In this document: one piece after another, positions 42,293-54,841 of the stretch | How the letters are laid out: each line of letters begins with the position of its first letter | Numbering within the stretch: position 1 is the stretch's first letter | NCBI GenBank assembly: GCA_947561395.2 | Contig: OX387182.1 | Span: forward strand, 53,467,283-53,531,282 | DNA from: Buxus sempervirens | Lineage: Eukaryota; Streptophyta; Magnoliopsida; Buxales; Buxaceae | DNA length: 64,000 nucleotides | Reading direction: 5' to 3' | Program-made: the position numbers and the translations under genes | Notes under the pieces: model-generated | The model's input: the letters and a program-made list of their open reading frames with translations, nothing else | What the model was told of the DNA's origin: nothing | Databases searched by the model: none

Positions 42293-43804
42293 ACCAACTA
42301 TCCGATCAAAGTTCCGAGTCAAATTAAGGTTCCACACCAAGACTCTAAGTTAGTCCTAAGACATGCATAATTTTAAGCAAAAGAGATAACCACTAGCAGT
42401 TCTATCATGCTTCACCAAAATGAGCAAAAACAAAACAGTGCGGAATTTAACTCAGGCACACATGGTGTGTGGTCCTAGGGGTTGGCGCCAGTTAAGGCGC
42501 GACTCCTAGACATACTTGTGTAGAGGAGCACATTCAAGTCCCGATCAGTCTTCCTGTCTTTCATCTGTTCTTTCATCTGCTTTCAGTGTCAGACCATAGC
42601 AAAAATTACAACTTGCCATCGAGGGCGAAGGTTTACAAGATATTTACAAAAACTTCAAAGAATTCATCCTTAAGGCTGTCGGGAGCCAAAAGGGAGGATA
42701 CAAATTGCTTTCAAAGTGGGGTAGGCTAAAAATCCCTAAATCTAGGGTTTAGTACCCTGGCATGCTTTCATCTGTCTGTCTGATCTGGCCGGCTTTCGTC
42801 TGCTCGCAAAGACCAATCTGGACTTAAAGTGCTCCCAGCGGACTCTAATGGGTTGGGGGCCCATAGCATACAGGACTCCATGCATGGATCAGGGGTGGTT
42901 CCCCTGATCATGGTTAGGTGAGTTTCCTAAGCCAGGGCCGAGGTAGCCCAGCATCTAGGGTTTACTCCATTTGATGCAAAAAGCGGGGGTTGCTGCCCCT
43001 GATGGACTCTGAATTTTATTCTAATTTTATTCATCATTCACATCCTACTCACCCTCTCATTCTCAACGCAAGGTTCATTCGGAAACGTTAGGTGGGGAAG
43101 GATACCCAGCCCGAGACATAAGCCTACAAGGGTCTGGACCAGTACTGGATCCTCGCGTGGCACGGCAAGAAACCAGTGGTGCTAACGGAATCCAGTAAAC
43201 TGGGGGGATGGGTTTACCCTGCTTTCCCCGGCAAGCCACGGGAGCGTAGGTGCTAATACCATCCCAAAGATCAGTTCATAGTAAGAAGAAGGGTAGGCTG
43301 CTAGAGAGGTTTAAGTTTTGGTAAAGAAGTAGCAGTATCCGATTCACTCATCTATCAAGGGTCGGATCATTCATGCATCCTCCCTCGTGCGTGTCACCCC
43401 ACGCAGTTCCATCACATCAATGCGGGAATTTAAATTCACACAAACATCCATCCACGGTGTGGTGGTGTGCCCGTGTGTGCCGTTGGGCTGCGTGCTGTGC
43501 CTATACGAGCGAGTTTGGTCTGGATTTAGGTGATAAAGGAATCCCTACCGCCTCGTATAGTAAGGTGCAGAATTGGCACGTTTTACGATGTCCTGGGAGA
43601 ATCCCCAGGTAAGTGGAGGGTCACAGGGGACCTCTTAAATTCCACTTGCCTTAGGCAATTATCACGTCTTTGTGGCAGGACTCCCCAGAACGCGTAGTCA
43701 CGTGTATTCCGCGCCTTGCTAAGCGAGGTAGCAAGATTTCCTAAATATCCACTAATTCCCTCTTAAGCTAACTCGGTCTAAGCAGGGTCATACTGGGCTG
43801 AGTG
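42293..43804 (-). other. 5' leader of the young Ogre
   Basis: About 1.5 kb between PBS and ORF1 with no supported ORF or RNA gene. Nothing else recognised. Confidence 0.65.
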
Positions 43805-43823
43805 GTCCCCAGTGGAGTCGCCA
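43805..43823 (-). other. Primer-binding site of the young Ogre (tRNA-Arg type)
   Basis: TGGCGACTCCACTGGGGAC on the minus strand, three bases inside the 5' LTR end. It is the Ogre-type PBS and differs from the Tat element's PBS at two positions. Confidence 0.88.
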
Positions 43824-43826
43824 GGC

Positions 43827-46800
43827 TGTGCGCGCGTGGGAAACGCAGCACGGGGTAAGTCGGAGTCGCCACCGCCTGATGGGGTGCAGGCGGACACCTG
43901 GGTGCCTAATCTTGTCTATTTAGGGCTTTTTGGTCTACGGCTTGAGATTCTAAGTTTGGTTCTCGGTTGCGGTCCGGGGAAGTCCGTAGACACCCCAGTC
44001 CACCCCGTCGGATGACGGGTCCCGTGGGTTCCCTGATTTGAGTCAGCTCTCTTGCTTGGTTCTCACCCGATTCCTAATCCAACAGGTATTTAAGTTAGGT
44101 CTTGGCGGGACCACCTGAGTGGTGTGGGTCCCTTTAGTTGATTTTATCTTTGCTTTAACTTAAATTGTCTGAGTCTGATTGGGTGGGCCCCGTTGGAAGG
44201 CTCACGTTGTCCTTGGCGGGCTTGGGTAAGCCCATGTGCCCATGTGGGCCTCTGTCTAAGCCTAGGAGGCCCTGTGGGCTTTGGTTAAGTGTGTTAGTTT
44301 TATTTAGTTTGTTCAAGTCGTATACTTAAGTGATTTCCATGCAAGAAGCGGGCCGGCATTGATTTGCGGGCCCCTGGGTGGGCCCCCATGTTGGTTGCCA
44401 AAATGTCTTTTAATTTATTTAAATTCCGCAAGATGTTTTGGATGTTGGGCTTGGGGCCCGTAGTCCAGTTCCGGGCTTCAAAGCCTGAATCTCATGAAGT
44501 TAGGGTTTAAACCCACACTTGGTTTGGTTAGTGGGCTTTGGCGGGCCCGATAGGCCCTAGCCCTGGGTCTCGGCCAAACCATGCAATCCACAACATTCCG
44601 CACAACAAGGTTCGGGTGGGCCGCATTGGGTTTGGCCCACCCGGTTCAATTAGTTCACTTTATTTAGTCTTACTTATTCGCATGCTTTGGGATTTACTGG
44701 GCTTGGTGGGCCCCGTTGGAAGGCCCACTAGTGTACCAAGTTGGACCGGTGGTCCAGGTCCCAAGTTGGGTTTCCGGGTGACCCGGAAACCCTGTTGGTT
44801 CAGTGGTGTTTGGTTCAAATTGCTCCAAATTTCGGCAAGACATCAGATCATACAAAAAAAACACATTTTCCGGGTGTATCCGGCCTTAGTGGCCGGATAC
44901 ACATGGGCCCTAGGTGATCCGGCCTGAGTTGCCGGATCACCTCAAGATTGCCTTTTTTCGGGCCTTTGCGATTGGGGTAACTCTTGTGGGCTTCCCGGAG
45001 GTTTCTACAAGTCATGTGGGCCTCTATGAGGGCCCACATTGGTCCAGGTCATGGGGTGGCCTCCCATTTGATCCCCTTTGGGATTTCTCCACATGGTCAA
45101 GAGGACAAGGGGGAAGGCATGGTGCTGCCGCCTCTCTTCGAAAAAGAAAAAAAAAAGTAAAGAGACAAAGGTTTCAACACCCCCATCCGAGTGCTTCCGT
45201 GCTACCAACCAACACGCGATCAAAACTCCCAACAATCATGCACTTCCAGCTAAGAAGACCCATCATAGAACCATATATTGTGGAGCATGGAACAGCAACA
45301 ACAGATGATAAGAAAGGTAGCTAATATGTATGGGTTTAAAGCATGCTAAGTGGGTTAAGAGAGAGAGGTTGTGGAGGGAAATTGCCTTCCTGCATGGACT
45401 AAGATGGAGGCCACCCTAGAGGTGCTAGGGCTTGATCCTAGGTTTCCCAAGCTTGCTGGAACAGCAACAAGCAATAGGTGCTTTGCTGCTGTTCCCAGCA
45501 GCAGCTTGCACACATCATTAGGATAGGGTATTGGGGTTGAAGGGTGCATGCAAGCGGGGCAGACCTCAACGTGGGTCATGGTGCACTTGGAGATACCAAA
45601 ACAGCAAATAAAAGGGGGCATGGAGTGGGTGGTAGTGCTGCTGCTGTGCCCAGCAGCAGCTCATACGAGCACCCATGGAGGATCACAAGGTAAGGGTAAA
45701 CATGCTTTCTCTTAACCACAAACAGTAGGTTACAAAAAAAAGGAAAACATATTCATCATGGCAGAAATTGCAAGCTAAGTGGAGGAGGGAACATGCTTTT
45801 GTGCTTCGAAACAGAAAACTAAAGAACGAAGTCATGCTTAGCACTCATAGCAATGGCATGAGTAAGGGAAGACCTTTAAAGAAACAGTGACTTGCATGCA
45901 TATGAATGAACCAGATTTGCATCCCTACATTCTCTAGGAACCAACCATAAAACCTATGCCGAAACAGCGATTATATGAGAGTTTTCCCTCGTCCATATGC
46001 AAAGAAGGCAAGACCCATGCATTGACACACATGTTGGGAAAGTAAATGGAAGAATGTTACCAGGCCTCAACTGTTTGCTTCAACCAGGTCTGAACTTTGG
46101 GTTCTAGACTCAAAACAAAACTCTAAAGGGGGGAAAAGAAAGGGGGGTTCATATGGGGTACAAAGGGGAACTAATATGAGGGAACAGGCTCCCTTTTAAC
46201 GTGCACAAAAATGGACACAGCAGCAAGCCCGAGAATGCCCGAGTGACGTAGAGACCCCTCCTAGACCTTCGTGGCGCTCATGCATGGGGCTCTCCCTTAC
46301 TTAGAGGCCCTATGCATGGTAGAAAGTAAAACAATGCATGGTGAACTAACATGAGAGCAGACTTATGCCCAAGAGAGGAGACAAACCCAAAAAAAAACTT
46401 ATCAGAAAAATCTCATTCTAACATATATGCAATAAAACGTGATGAGGAATATTACCTGATAGTTCTTGACCTTTTGGGCAGGGTAATGATGCTCCCTTGA
46501 GGTGGTACAGCAGCTGGAGGTTCTCTTGGTGCACACACTTTTCCCCAACAGCAACTAGGCTCTCCTTTTTCTCTTGGTAGGAAGATGGAGAGGAAGGGAG
46601 ATGCAAGGAGTCTTTCTTTGATCTTGAGGTGAGGTGGGGTTGAAAGGCCTCCTTGGAGGTTTTAGGCACCTCTTTGAAGCTGGTACAAGAGCTGGAGACC
46701 TCTTCTCCAGCAACCACAGCAGTAGAACCCCTTCTTGTTGGGGTGCAAGTAGAGAAGAAGAAGGACTAGGAGAGTGGGAATGGACTTGAGGTGGTCTAGG

Positions 46801-47753
46801 GAGGTGTTGGAGGCTAGGGAGGTTGAGAGGAAGCTGGTTCGGATGAAAAAAAGGAGGGCAAGGAGGTTTCAAAAGGATGAAAAGAACCAACCATTGGAAA
46901 GGGGGCTGCTGCCCCCTTTTATAAAAAACTTAATGTATCCGGACTTGGAGTCCGGATACACTATATACCCTGTGTATCCGGACTCCAAGTCCGGATACAT
47001 TAAGCTGCCTTTGTATCCGGACTTGGAGTCCGGATACAAAACATAATAATTGGCAAAATTGATTTCCGCCGCGAATTTGTCAGAGAATCGGCGCGAATCT
47101 TGCCGAGAAAATCTTCGTATCCGGCCTTGGAGTCCGGATATACACAAGGGTATGTGTATCCGGTATATTTGACCGGATACAAATCGAAAAATTACGGATT
47201 TGCCCTTCGACTTGACCGATTCGACCGATTTGACACTTTTGGATATCTACGGATTGCCCCGCACGAATTTTTGTTTAGTCCTTGAGATTTTTGGATATTC
47301 AAGATTTAGTCCCCGAGATATTTCGCTGCGTTGGCAGCCACGTGTGCAGTTCTTGCGCCACGTGTGCAGTTTTCGGCTTTTGCTGCCCGGAAACTTCGAC
47401 AGCTCATATCTCTTTCATCTGATCTCCGATTTGAGCAAACTCAATTGCATTGAACTCGTATCGGAGCCCTCTATTCAATGACATAGGGTTAAGCACTTGG
47501 CACGGGGTTAGAGGAAAAGTCAACTTTCGGCTCATCCTCAAGTTTGACCGCCCGCAGAACCCTTATCCGGACTCCGATTCCAGCAAACTCAGTTGTATTG
47601 GAACCGTGTCGAGATTCCCTATCCATTGAGATGAAGCAAGGTGGCAGATTATTACTTGATCAAAAGGTCAAATTTTGACCCATGAGGGTTTGACTTTTTG
47701 ACCAGGGTTTGTATTTCCGGCTCTTTCGGGGGCGCAAAAATGAGGTGCTTACA
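43827..47753 (-). repeat. 5' LTR of the young Ogre (family B)
   Basis: 3,927 bp, the same length as 24511-28437. By-eye differences include GCGTGGG versus GCATGGG at the outer end, and single bases near 43853, 44083, 44797, 44809, 45520, 47510 and 47684. It holds the presumed active promoter. Confidence 0.97.
46916..46923 (-). promoter_or_regulatory. TATA box of the Ogre promoter (5' LTR)
   Basis: TATAAAAG on the minus strand, about 10 bp downstream of the hairpin array 47181-46934. The same arrangement recurs in the family-A LTR (56774-56781) and the older family-B LTR (61466-61474). Confidence 0.65.
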
Positions 47754-50700
47754 ACTACCACTTCCACCATGAGAAGGGCCTTTGACCCATCTCAATTGAT
47801 AGCACCTGTGGGGACCTCGGTCAAGGTCCATTTCTTCCAAAAGAAAGAAGAGAAGGAGGTTAATGTTATCTCCAGAAAAAATGATGGGGCTGTTGAGGAC
47901 ATTATCTCCTCCCTGAACCGGGTCTCCTTCCTTATGGCCCAGATAAACATTGCAAGGCCTCCTTTGGTCTTCAATTGCAGTCCACCCACTTGTTCTCCAT
48001 TGCAAACATCAAAAGCTCCATTGGTCATCAAACTTGATCCCACCACTGCTTCCATCACGTCTTCTGTTCCAACAAAATCAAAGCTCCAGCCTTTAGTTGT
48101 AAATGTTCTGCCATTCTACAATATCCCTAAACCGGCCCATACATCCCGGTCCAAACTCCAGCCGTTGGTGGTTAATGTCCCTAAACTGGCCTACTTTGAG
48201 GCACCTGTACCCTGGAATTACAGCGAGGGGGTTATGGCTACGGTTCCGGTGGTCAGGAACCAAAACCGGGAGGAGATGAACCCCATGAACAGGTTGGGGA
48301 AATATGCAGGAGGAGAAGAGAAGGAAAAAGAAACAGAAGAAAAAAGAAAATTGAAAGGAAAAACAAAAGTAGGAGAAGACACCCCCCAGGGTGCAGAAAA
48401 TGAGGCAGCAGACCTCATAAAAATTATAAAAAAAAAAAGTGAATTCAATCTTGTCGATCAGCTAAATAAGGTCCCCGGCCTAGATTTCAATACTGGGCCT
48501 TTTGCTAAATTCGAAAAAGCATAGGGACACATTATTAAGGTTGCTCCAGAGTGCACATGTGTCCCAGACTATTGATCCGAACCAACTAGGCAAAATGGTT
48601 GGTCAAATCTTGTCACACAATGTGATAAGTTTCTCCGAAGGTGAGATAAGCCCAGGTGGGTGCTACCATGTTGACCCTTTGCACATCACCGTGCTTTGTA
48701 AGGGCAGTATGATGGCACGGGTTCTAATTAACAATGGGTCAGCTTTAAATTTCTGCCCATTAATCATGTTTGCCAAACTTGGTTTGGATCAATCGAAGAT
48801 CAAGCATAATGGGAGGATTATAAGGGCTTTCGATAGCTCTAAGACATACTCCCTAGGGGAGATTGAACTGCCGGTCACAATTGGACCGAATATCTTCAAC
48901 ATCACATTTGAAGTGATGGATATCCCCGCAACCTTCAATCTGCTTCTAGGGAGGTCGTGGATACATTCGGCTAAGGCAATACCATCCACGCTCCACCAAA
49001 GGGTGAAATACATAAGAGGGCAAAGGGTGATAACTGTCCTAGCTGAGAATTTGGTGCCTCCTATTGTGTCACCTGACGTACCCTTTATAAATGTGGACTT
49101 AACTGTCGACAAGATTGTGTTCCACTCGTTTCAGTTTGAGACGGTCAATTTCATACCTGGAGGGTGTGAGAAAAAAAGAAAAGAAAGGGACTACTGCGGA
49201 GAAGATGGTGAAGAAAGTGATGGAAAAATACCACTTTCACCCACAGAAAGGCCTGGGAATTAATTTACAAGGAATGTTGGAGCCAATCAAGGCGAAAAAG
49301 CTGGTCCCTAAAGTAGGGTTGGGGTTTAAACCCCGGGGATGGAGAAGGATGAAGCAGGAAGAAAGAGAGAAGAGAAGTAGAGGAAAAGTCCCTCACTTAA
49401 GGGAAAATTTTCCTAAACCCTCATATACAATCCAACTGTCTCCTCCCATGGACCAATCCAAGCCTCCATACCGCAACATCAACCCATTCCAAAGGCCTTC
49501 TGTTCCAACCCTATAACCCATCTCCTATACTTGAAATAGTGGGCGGGCCTGGGCCACAACCAAAGCAACAAGTGGACTTCTCTGAAGATGTTGGGGCTTT
49601 CTCCGACATGACTAAAGGCGAAAGAACTGATGGTGACAAGGAGCTGCCGTTCATTGACTGGGCAACAGTAAAGATTACAGAAGAGGTCATATCTGGACTG
49701 GGCCCCATGGCAGAAAATGGCTGTACAACTCATCCAGTGATGATGGCATCGGATTCAGAGTTTGAGGAGCAGGCTTTCCCCATTTCCCCCGCTCCTGAAA
49801 AATTTATTTTAAATAATTGGAAGGAGACTCCCCTAACCTTTGAAGCAGCGTTTGCTTGGCAAACAGACGCGGCTTCCAAAAAAAAAACTCCATTAGTGGA
49901 ATGCCATTTCCCTGAAGGTTTTAATGAGCCTTCGTCTTCAGGGAGAGTTTTTGCAGAAGGCTCACATAAAACCCAAAAAGATTTTTCTATTTTTTCTATA
50001 AAATTTAATTTTTTCAAAAAGGTCCAAACCACTTATGAACCATATAAGCAAACCTAATTAGACCAGGTTGAATATGACTTCGACCTCGAGCTCGACTTTG
50101 ATCTCATGGAGATCTAAGAAGAGACTGAGATTGAAGAAGAAGTCTTTCCAAAAGAAATTGAATATCAATTGGAATTTCATGAAAAGGGGGTCCAACCTAA
50201 TATTGAGGAGACCATTTCAATAAATCTTGGGACCGAAGATGACCCAAAAATAGTTAAGATTGGGGCATGCTTATCTAAGGTACAACAAAATGAAATGACA
50301 CGGTTCTTGGTAGACTATAAAGATGTGTTCGCTTGGTCATATCGGGACATGCCGGGGTTGGACACTGACATGGTGGTGCACAAGTTGCAAATTTTGCCAG
50401 GGGTTAATCCAATTAAGTAGAAGCTGAGAAGATTGAAACCTGAATGGACTTTAAATGTCAAGGACAAAATGGTCAAACAATTTCAAGTAGGATTTTTGGC
50501 AGTTTCCACGTACCCTGAGTGGCTCACAAACATAGTGCCGGTACCAAAGAAGGACGGGAAAGTCAGAATGTGTGTGGACTACAGAGATCTAAACAATGCA
50601 AGCCCAAAGGATGATTTTTCGCTTCCACACATCGATATTCTGGTCGACAACACTGCTGTACATAGCCTGTTCTCATTTATGGACGGCTTTTCTGGGTACA

Positions 50701-51081
50701 ATCAGATCAAGATGGCTAAGGAAGATCAAGAGAAAACAGCGTTCATTACGCCCTGGGGCACCTTCCACTATACAGTCATGCCGTTTGGGCTTAAGAATGC
50801 CGGGGCAACATACCAGCTGGCCATGACAGCACTATTCCATGACATGATCCATAAGGAGATGGAGGTCTATGTGGACGATATGATTGCCAAATCATGCAAA
50901 GAAGAGGACCACTTGATCAATCTGAAGAAAGTGTTTGATCGACTCAGGAAGTACAGTCTACAGCTTAACCCGGCTAAATGCGTCTTTGGGGCTACATCAG
51001 GGAAGTTGCTGGGATTTATAGTGAGCCAGAGAGGAATTGAGATTGACCCGGCTAAAGCCAAGGCCATAATTGAGATGCCAT
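47754..51081 (+). pseudogene. Tat/Ogre-clade gag-pol, middle part: protease, G-patch, RT
   Basis: Resumes after the Ogre insertion. A Ser/Thr/Pro- and Glu/Lys-rich linker (to about 48500) is followed by a protease-like domain whose core reads VLINNGSALNFCP (about 48720-48760), with Asn where the intact Ogre has the catalytic Asp. After a frameshift in an A-run near 49171-49178 a G-patch-like segment follows (KGLGINLQGM ... GLGFKPRGW, about 49240-49345). The RT begins near 50169 (VFAWSYRDMPGLDTDMVVH), is cut by TAG 50418-50420, and continues with KVRMCVDYRDLNNAS and YVDDMIAKS (about 50870-50895) to the family-A LTR insertion inside a Ser codon at 51081. Other breaks: a frameshift near 48505 and stops at 49514-49516, 50055-50057 and about 50115. 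Confidence 0.9.
51077..51081. other. Target-site duplication GCCAT (left) of the family-A solo LTR
   Basis: GCCAT at 51077-51081 and at 57325-57329. Removing 51082-57329 restores the RT reading frame (frame arithmetic checked). Confidence 0.95.
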
Positions 51082-51716
51082 TGTGTGCACGTCGTGGTGA
51101 ACGGGGGAACGGGGGTATAAGGAGTCGCCACTGCCTGATGGGGTGCAGGCAGACACCTGGGTGCCCTAAGGATATATGCTTTGGTCTGCGGCTTGAGATT
51201 CCGGCTAAGGTCTCGATTACAGTCCGGGGAAGTCCGTAGACACCCCGGTCTGCCCCGTCGGTTGACGGGTCCCATGTGCTTCTCTGGTTCGAGTCAACTT
51301 TGGTTCAACTCACCTTTATGTCCTACACCAGCATGCTCACTTTATTAAGTCTGAATGGGACCTTCAGAGGTGTGGGTCCCTTTTATTTTAATTGATTTTT
51401 ATCCAAATGATGTTGGTCTGATGTGGGCCCCATTGGAAGGCCCATTGGATACCAAAGAAGGCTTAGGTCAAGCCCAATTCCCATTCAGGGTTATGTCGGA
51501 TAACCCAGCTTATTGGAATTGGTTATTTGGTTTGAGGGTTGCTTATTTACATGAAATCTGTGGATTTACCGGGCATGACCACAGAACAGGTGCGATTTGG
51601 AGGAATGACCTTATTTGGCCACTTTTGGTTATTTTTGGATCCAAGGGAGGAGGAGAGGACTTATGACCTTACATTTTCCCTTGTGACCTAAACCCAAAGA
51701 TGAAACAGGGACCTAA

Positions 51717-54206
51717 TGTAACGCCCCGGATCCGTGTTGTTCATTAAAGATATAACACGTCTCACGGAGGTTAGGCAAGGATCGTTAATCAATTTATGAT
51801 CGCTGGATAATCATACATCTATAACCTAACAGAGTGCACATTTCCATTTATGCAAAATTGTAACATTTAAACTGAACTGAAATCATATGGTTCATCCCCA
51901 ATTACTTTAATACATCTCAATTAATTCAAGTTCTCAAATTCGGAACAGATAACCTACAAGTCTAAGGAAGGTAATAGTAGTCTTCCTCCCTATATGCCTC
52001 AGCAAGATCTACCCCAGTAATCGCCTCACCACGAGTATCTGAAAAAAATATAACAACAACAGAGTGAGATACGAATATCTCAGCGAGTAGCACATGCATG
52101 CAGAAATAGTTGAATCACATTTTAAAACTATGCATCGACAACACTACAATACGTTTAAACAACCGACATCAATTTCCCAAGTTCAAATCAAACAAATCAC
52201 ATCTCAGTTAAATACAATAACACATCGATTGGTCAATGTCATGACTATCGTCTGGTTGATAAATTAAACATGCCAAGTAGACACTCCACACCTCCATGTA
52301 CACAGTTCCGGCCTACTCAGGGTTTCGGATACTCTGAAATGACGGCCTACTCAGGGTTTCGTCATCCAATGCAGGCCTACTCCCCGGGTTTCTGCATTGA
52401 CAACCAGGCCTACTCAGGGTTTCTGGCTGCTCTACACCGGTCGTGGCAACACACAAGGCCATGCAATTCCAACAACCAACAATAACATCACATTACTAAG
52501 CTTAAACATTTGGATCCAGGACAAGCTAGACCAAAACAGTAAACATCGTATAATCTCGATTTCAATATCAAAACAAAACCATTCATTCCACATCATGTAA
52601 GAACTCATCACAATTCATCACCTGTCCCTCTGGACCAAGCAGTACCTCAAGTACATTCAGTATTTTTCTCATTTCCATAACACAAGTCATATGAAAGTAA
52701 AACTCAATCCATTCATACCAAAGAAAACCTTTCAATACGTATAAAGTTTCCAACAAGTGAAACCAGAAATACAAGAACTTCTCAATCAAAACAGTGTATA
52801 GAACAAGGAAAAGTAACTGGTAACTCTTACTAGTTTGGTGTCCGGCACAATACTCATAAGCAACCTAAACTCAACTTAAAACTCATAAGATGTTCACAAA
52901 ATTTTCCTCTATTAATTTCATAGGCAAAATGGTTTCCCAGGTTCCTAACCAAGTGAATAGTGAAGTGGTTTAACCCTTAAGTAATGCAAATACTCTTGGT
53001 CAAATCAGAAATTCCATTTCGGTAAGCAAAATAGGTCTGCCGCTCACCTATTGAGGTGGGCGCGAGGTGAGCGCGGGTCGGCGGTGAAGAAAAAGGGCAA
53101 AATCGACCTGCCGCTCACCCGACGCTAGGTGAGCGCGAGATGAGCGCGAGATGGGCGTGAGGTGGGCGCGAGATTCGCGCGAGATGGGCGCCTCGTTTTC
53201 TACTTCGCGCGAGATGAGCGCGAGGTGGGCGCGGGATTGGCGGTAGGTCGTTATTAACGGGGCGCCTACCTCCGAGGTGAACGCCGGTGAGCGCGAGGTG
53301 AGCGGATACCCCCTGTGGTTTTCATTTCTCTGTTATTTTGAGATCTACATGACTGGCCGGTTTGTGAAGGTCTGCAACTACTCCAGTACACTCCTAATAC
53401 TCCCAGAAGACTTCCCAACCATATTTGAAATTAATCTAAACACTTTCATTTTCAATTATAATTTCAATTCGGAGACTCTGTTCATGTAACTTTCCGAAAA
53501 CCAGAAAACTCACACAATCACTTTATATATAACCCATGCATCAGAATAATCTCGAGAGAAACAGAAAAACACAATCCCAGTTGTAAAACAGTGCTACTCA
53601 CCTGAGTGTGCTTATTCTCGAATGGTAAAACCTCGGCCGATCACTTCTCCGGCCACGCACGCGAATGAAAAGTCTACCGAAACTAATCTTCTCGAGCAGA
53701 GAGAAATAACCCAATGAATTTCAGCTCCAAACTCCTTCTTCCAGCACTTGCGATTTATGGTTCTTCACGAACAGAAGCCCTAGTCGCCACTCCAGCCGAA
53801 ATCGCGAGTTCGCCTGATCGCCAGACTTAACGAAAATGTTTCCGTAAGTATACGCGTATTTCGTTTAAAAATAAAAACCCTACTTTCCCTTATTTGCTCA
53901 TTTAACACTTACCTTGCGAGATGTATACGCCGGTGGATCAACCCTTTTAACCCCTTGATCCTATGCATGCTCGCCCACCGAAGATACTACATGTTCAGCA
54001 TCTATTCGCGTTAATAATCACATAACTACACCTTAATAATACCAATGATAATACTACGATTTTTCGGAAAAATGGCTATATAACGCCTGTACATATGAGT
54101 ATGGGCTAAGCCCTCAAACCACAAAATAACCTGATAAACACAGTTTATACATCAGAATAAATAACTAAATAAATAAATAAATACTCACAAAATTCAGGGT
54201 CTTACA
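51717..54206 (-). mobile_element. Solo LTR of the Tekay-type chromovirus
   Basis: 2490 bp, the reverse complement of the Tekay LTRs at 6995 and 14362. It runs TGTAACGCCCCGGATCC to CAGGGTCTTACA and is flanked by a perfect TSD CCTAA (51712-51716 and 54207-54211). It retains the CpG-dense array and all four hairpins with intact stems. It is inserted in the family-A LTR and arose by LTR-LTR recombination. Confidence 0.97.
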
Positions 54207-54841
54207 CCTAAGGTGCCCCTGTTTTGGTTCTTTGGAAAAACCATCTCCATCTCATCAAATAATCAACAATTTGAACAATTCAAACATGTCAACAAATCCG
54301 ATAACCAACTCAGTTTCGGCCAATCCATGCATGTTCACCCAATAATCAACAATTTAAACATGTCAATAAATCATATGAAGATCATGAGAAAACAGTGGAG
54401 GAAACAATGGAGAACATCATCACTCATGCATGGTACTAGTGGATTGGTCTTGGAGGTATGTGGGGGTGAGAATGCATACCAAAACAGTGGCTGTTTGGGA
54501 AGAACAAAACATCACATCGGGTAGTTGGGGTGTGGGAGCATGGCAACGGGTTCCCTAGTTCATGATGCACGTGAAGGCACAGTATACTAGTCAAGTTCAC
54601 TAGGACAAGGGAAAGGTAGTGCTGCTGCTGCCACTAGCAGCAGCTCCAAAATGGCTTGAATGCCTACTAATTTGTCATAAAACAAACACAAACTCCCTGG
54701 GGGTTCAGAACAGCAGCTACAAAAGGAAAGAAAGAATCATGCTCATATGTATAAGAACAGCAAGTAAACGGGGCAAAACTAGTGCACCCAATAGCAGCAT
54801 ACTTGGTTTGGTAAAGGGGGGACAGCAACAATTATGGGGGG

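Larger units (their letters stand above)
24511..47753 (-). mobile_element. Complete young Ogre (Ty3/gypsy, Tat clade) element, 23.2 kb
   Basis: 23,243 bp with two 3,927-bp LTRs that differ at about eight positions by eye (about 0.2%), a perfect TSD ACTAC, a PBS (43823-43805), ORF1, two internal minisatellites, a 2802-codon gag-pol ORF and a polypurine tract (28452-28438). Size, long LTRs, tRNA-Arg-type PBS, an extra ORF upstream of gag and dual RNase H are the hallmarks of Ogre elements (family knowledge). It reads on the minus strand, opposite to the host Tat element. Confidence 0.97.
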
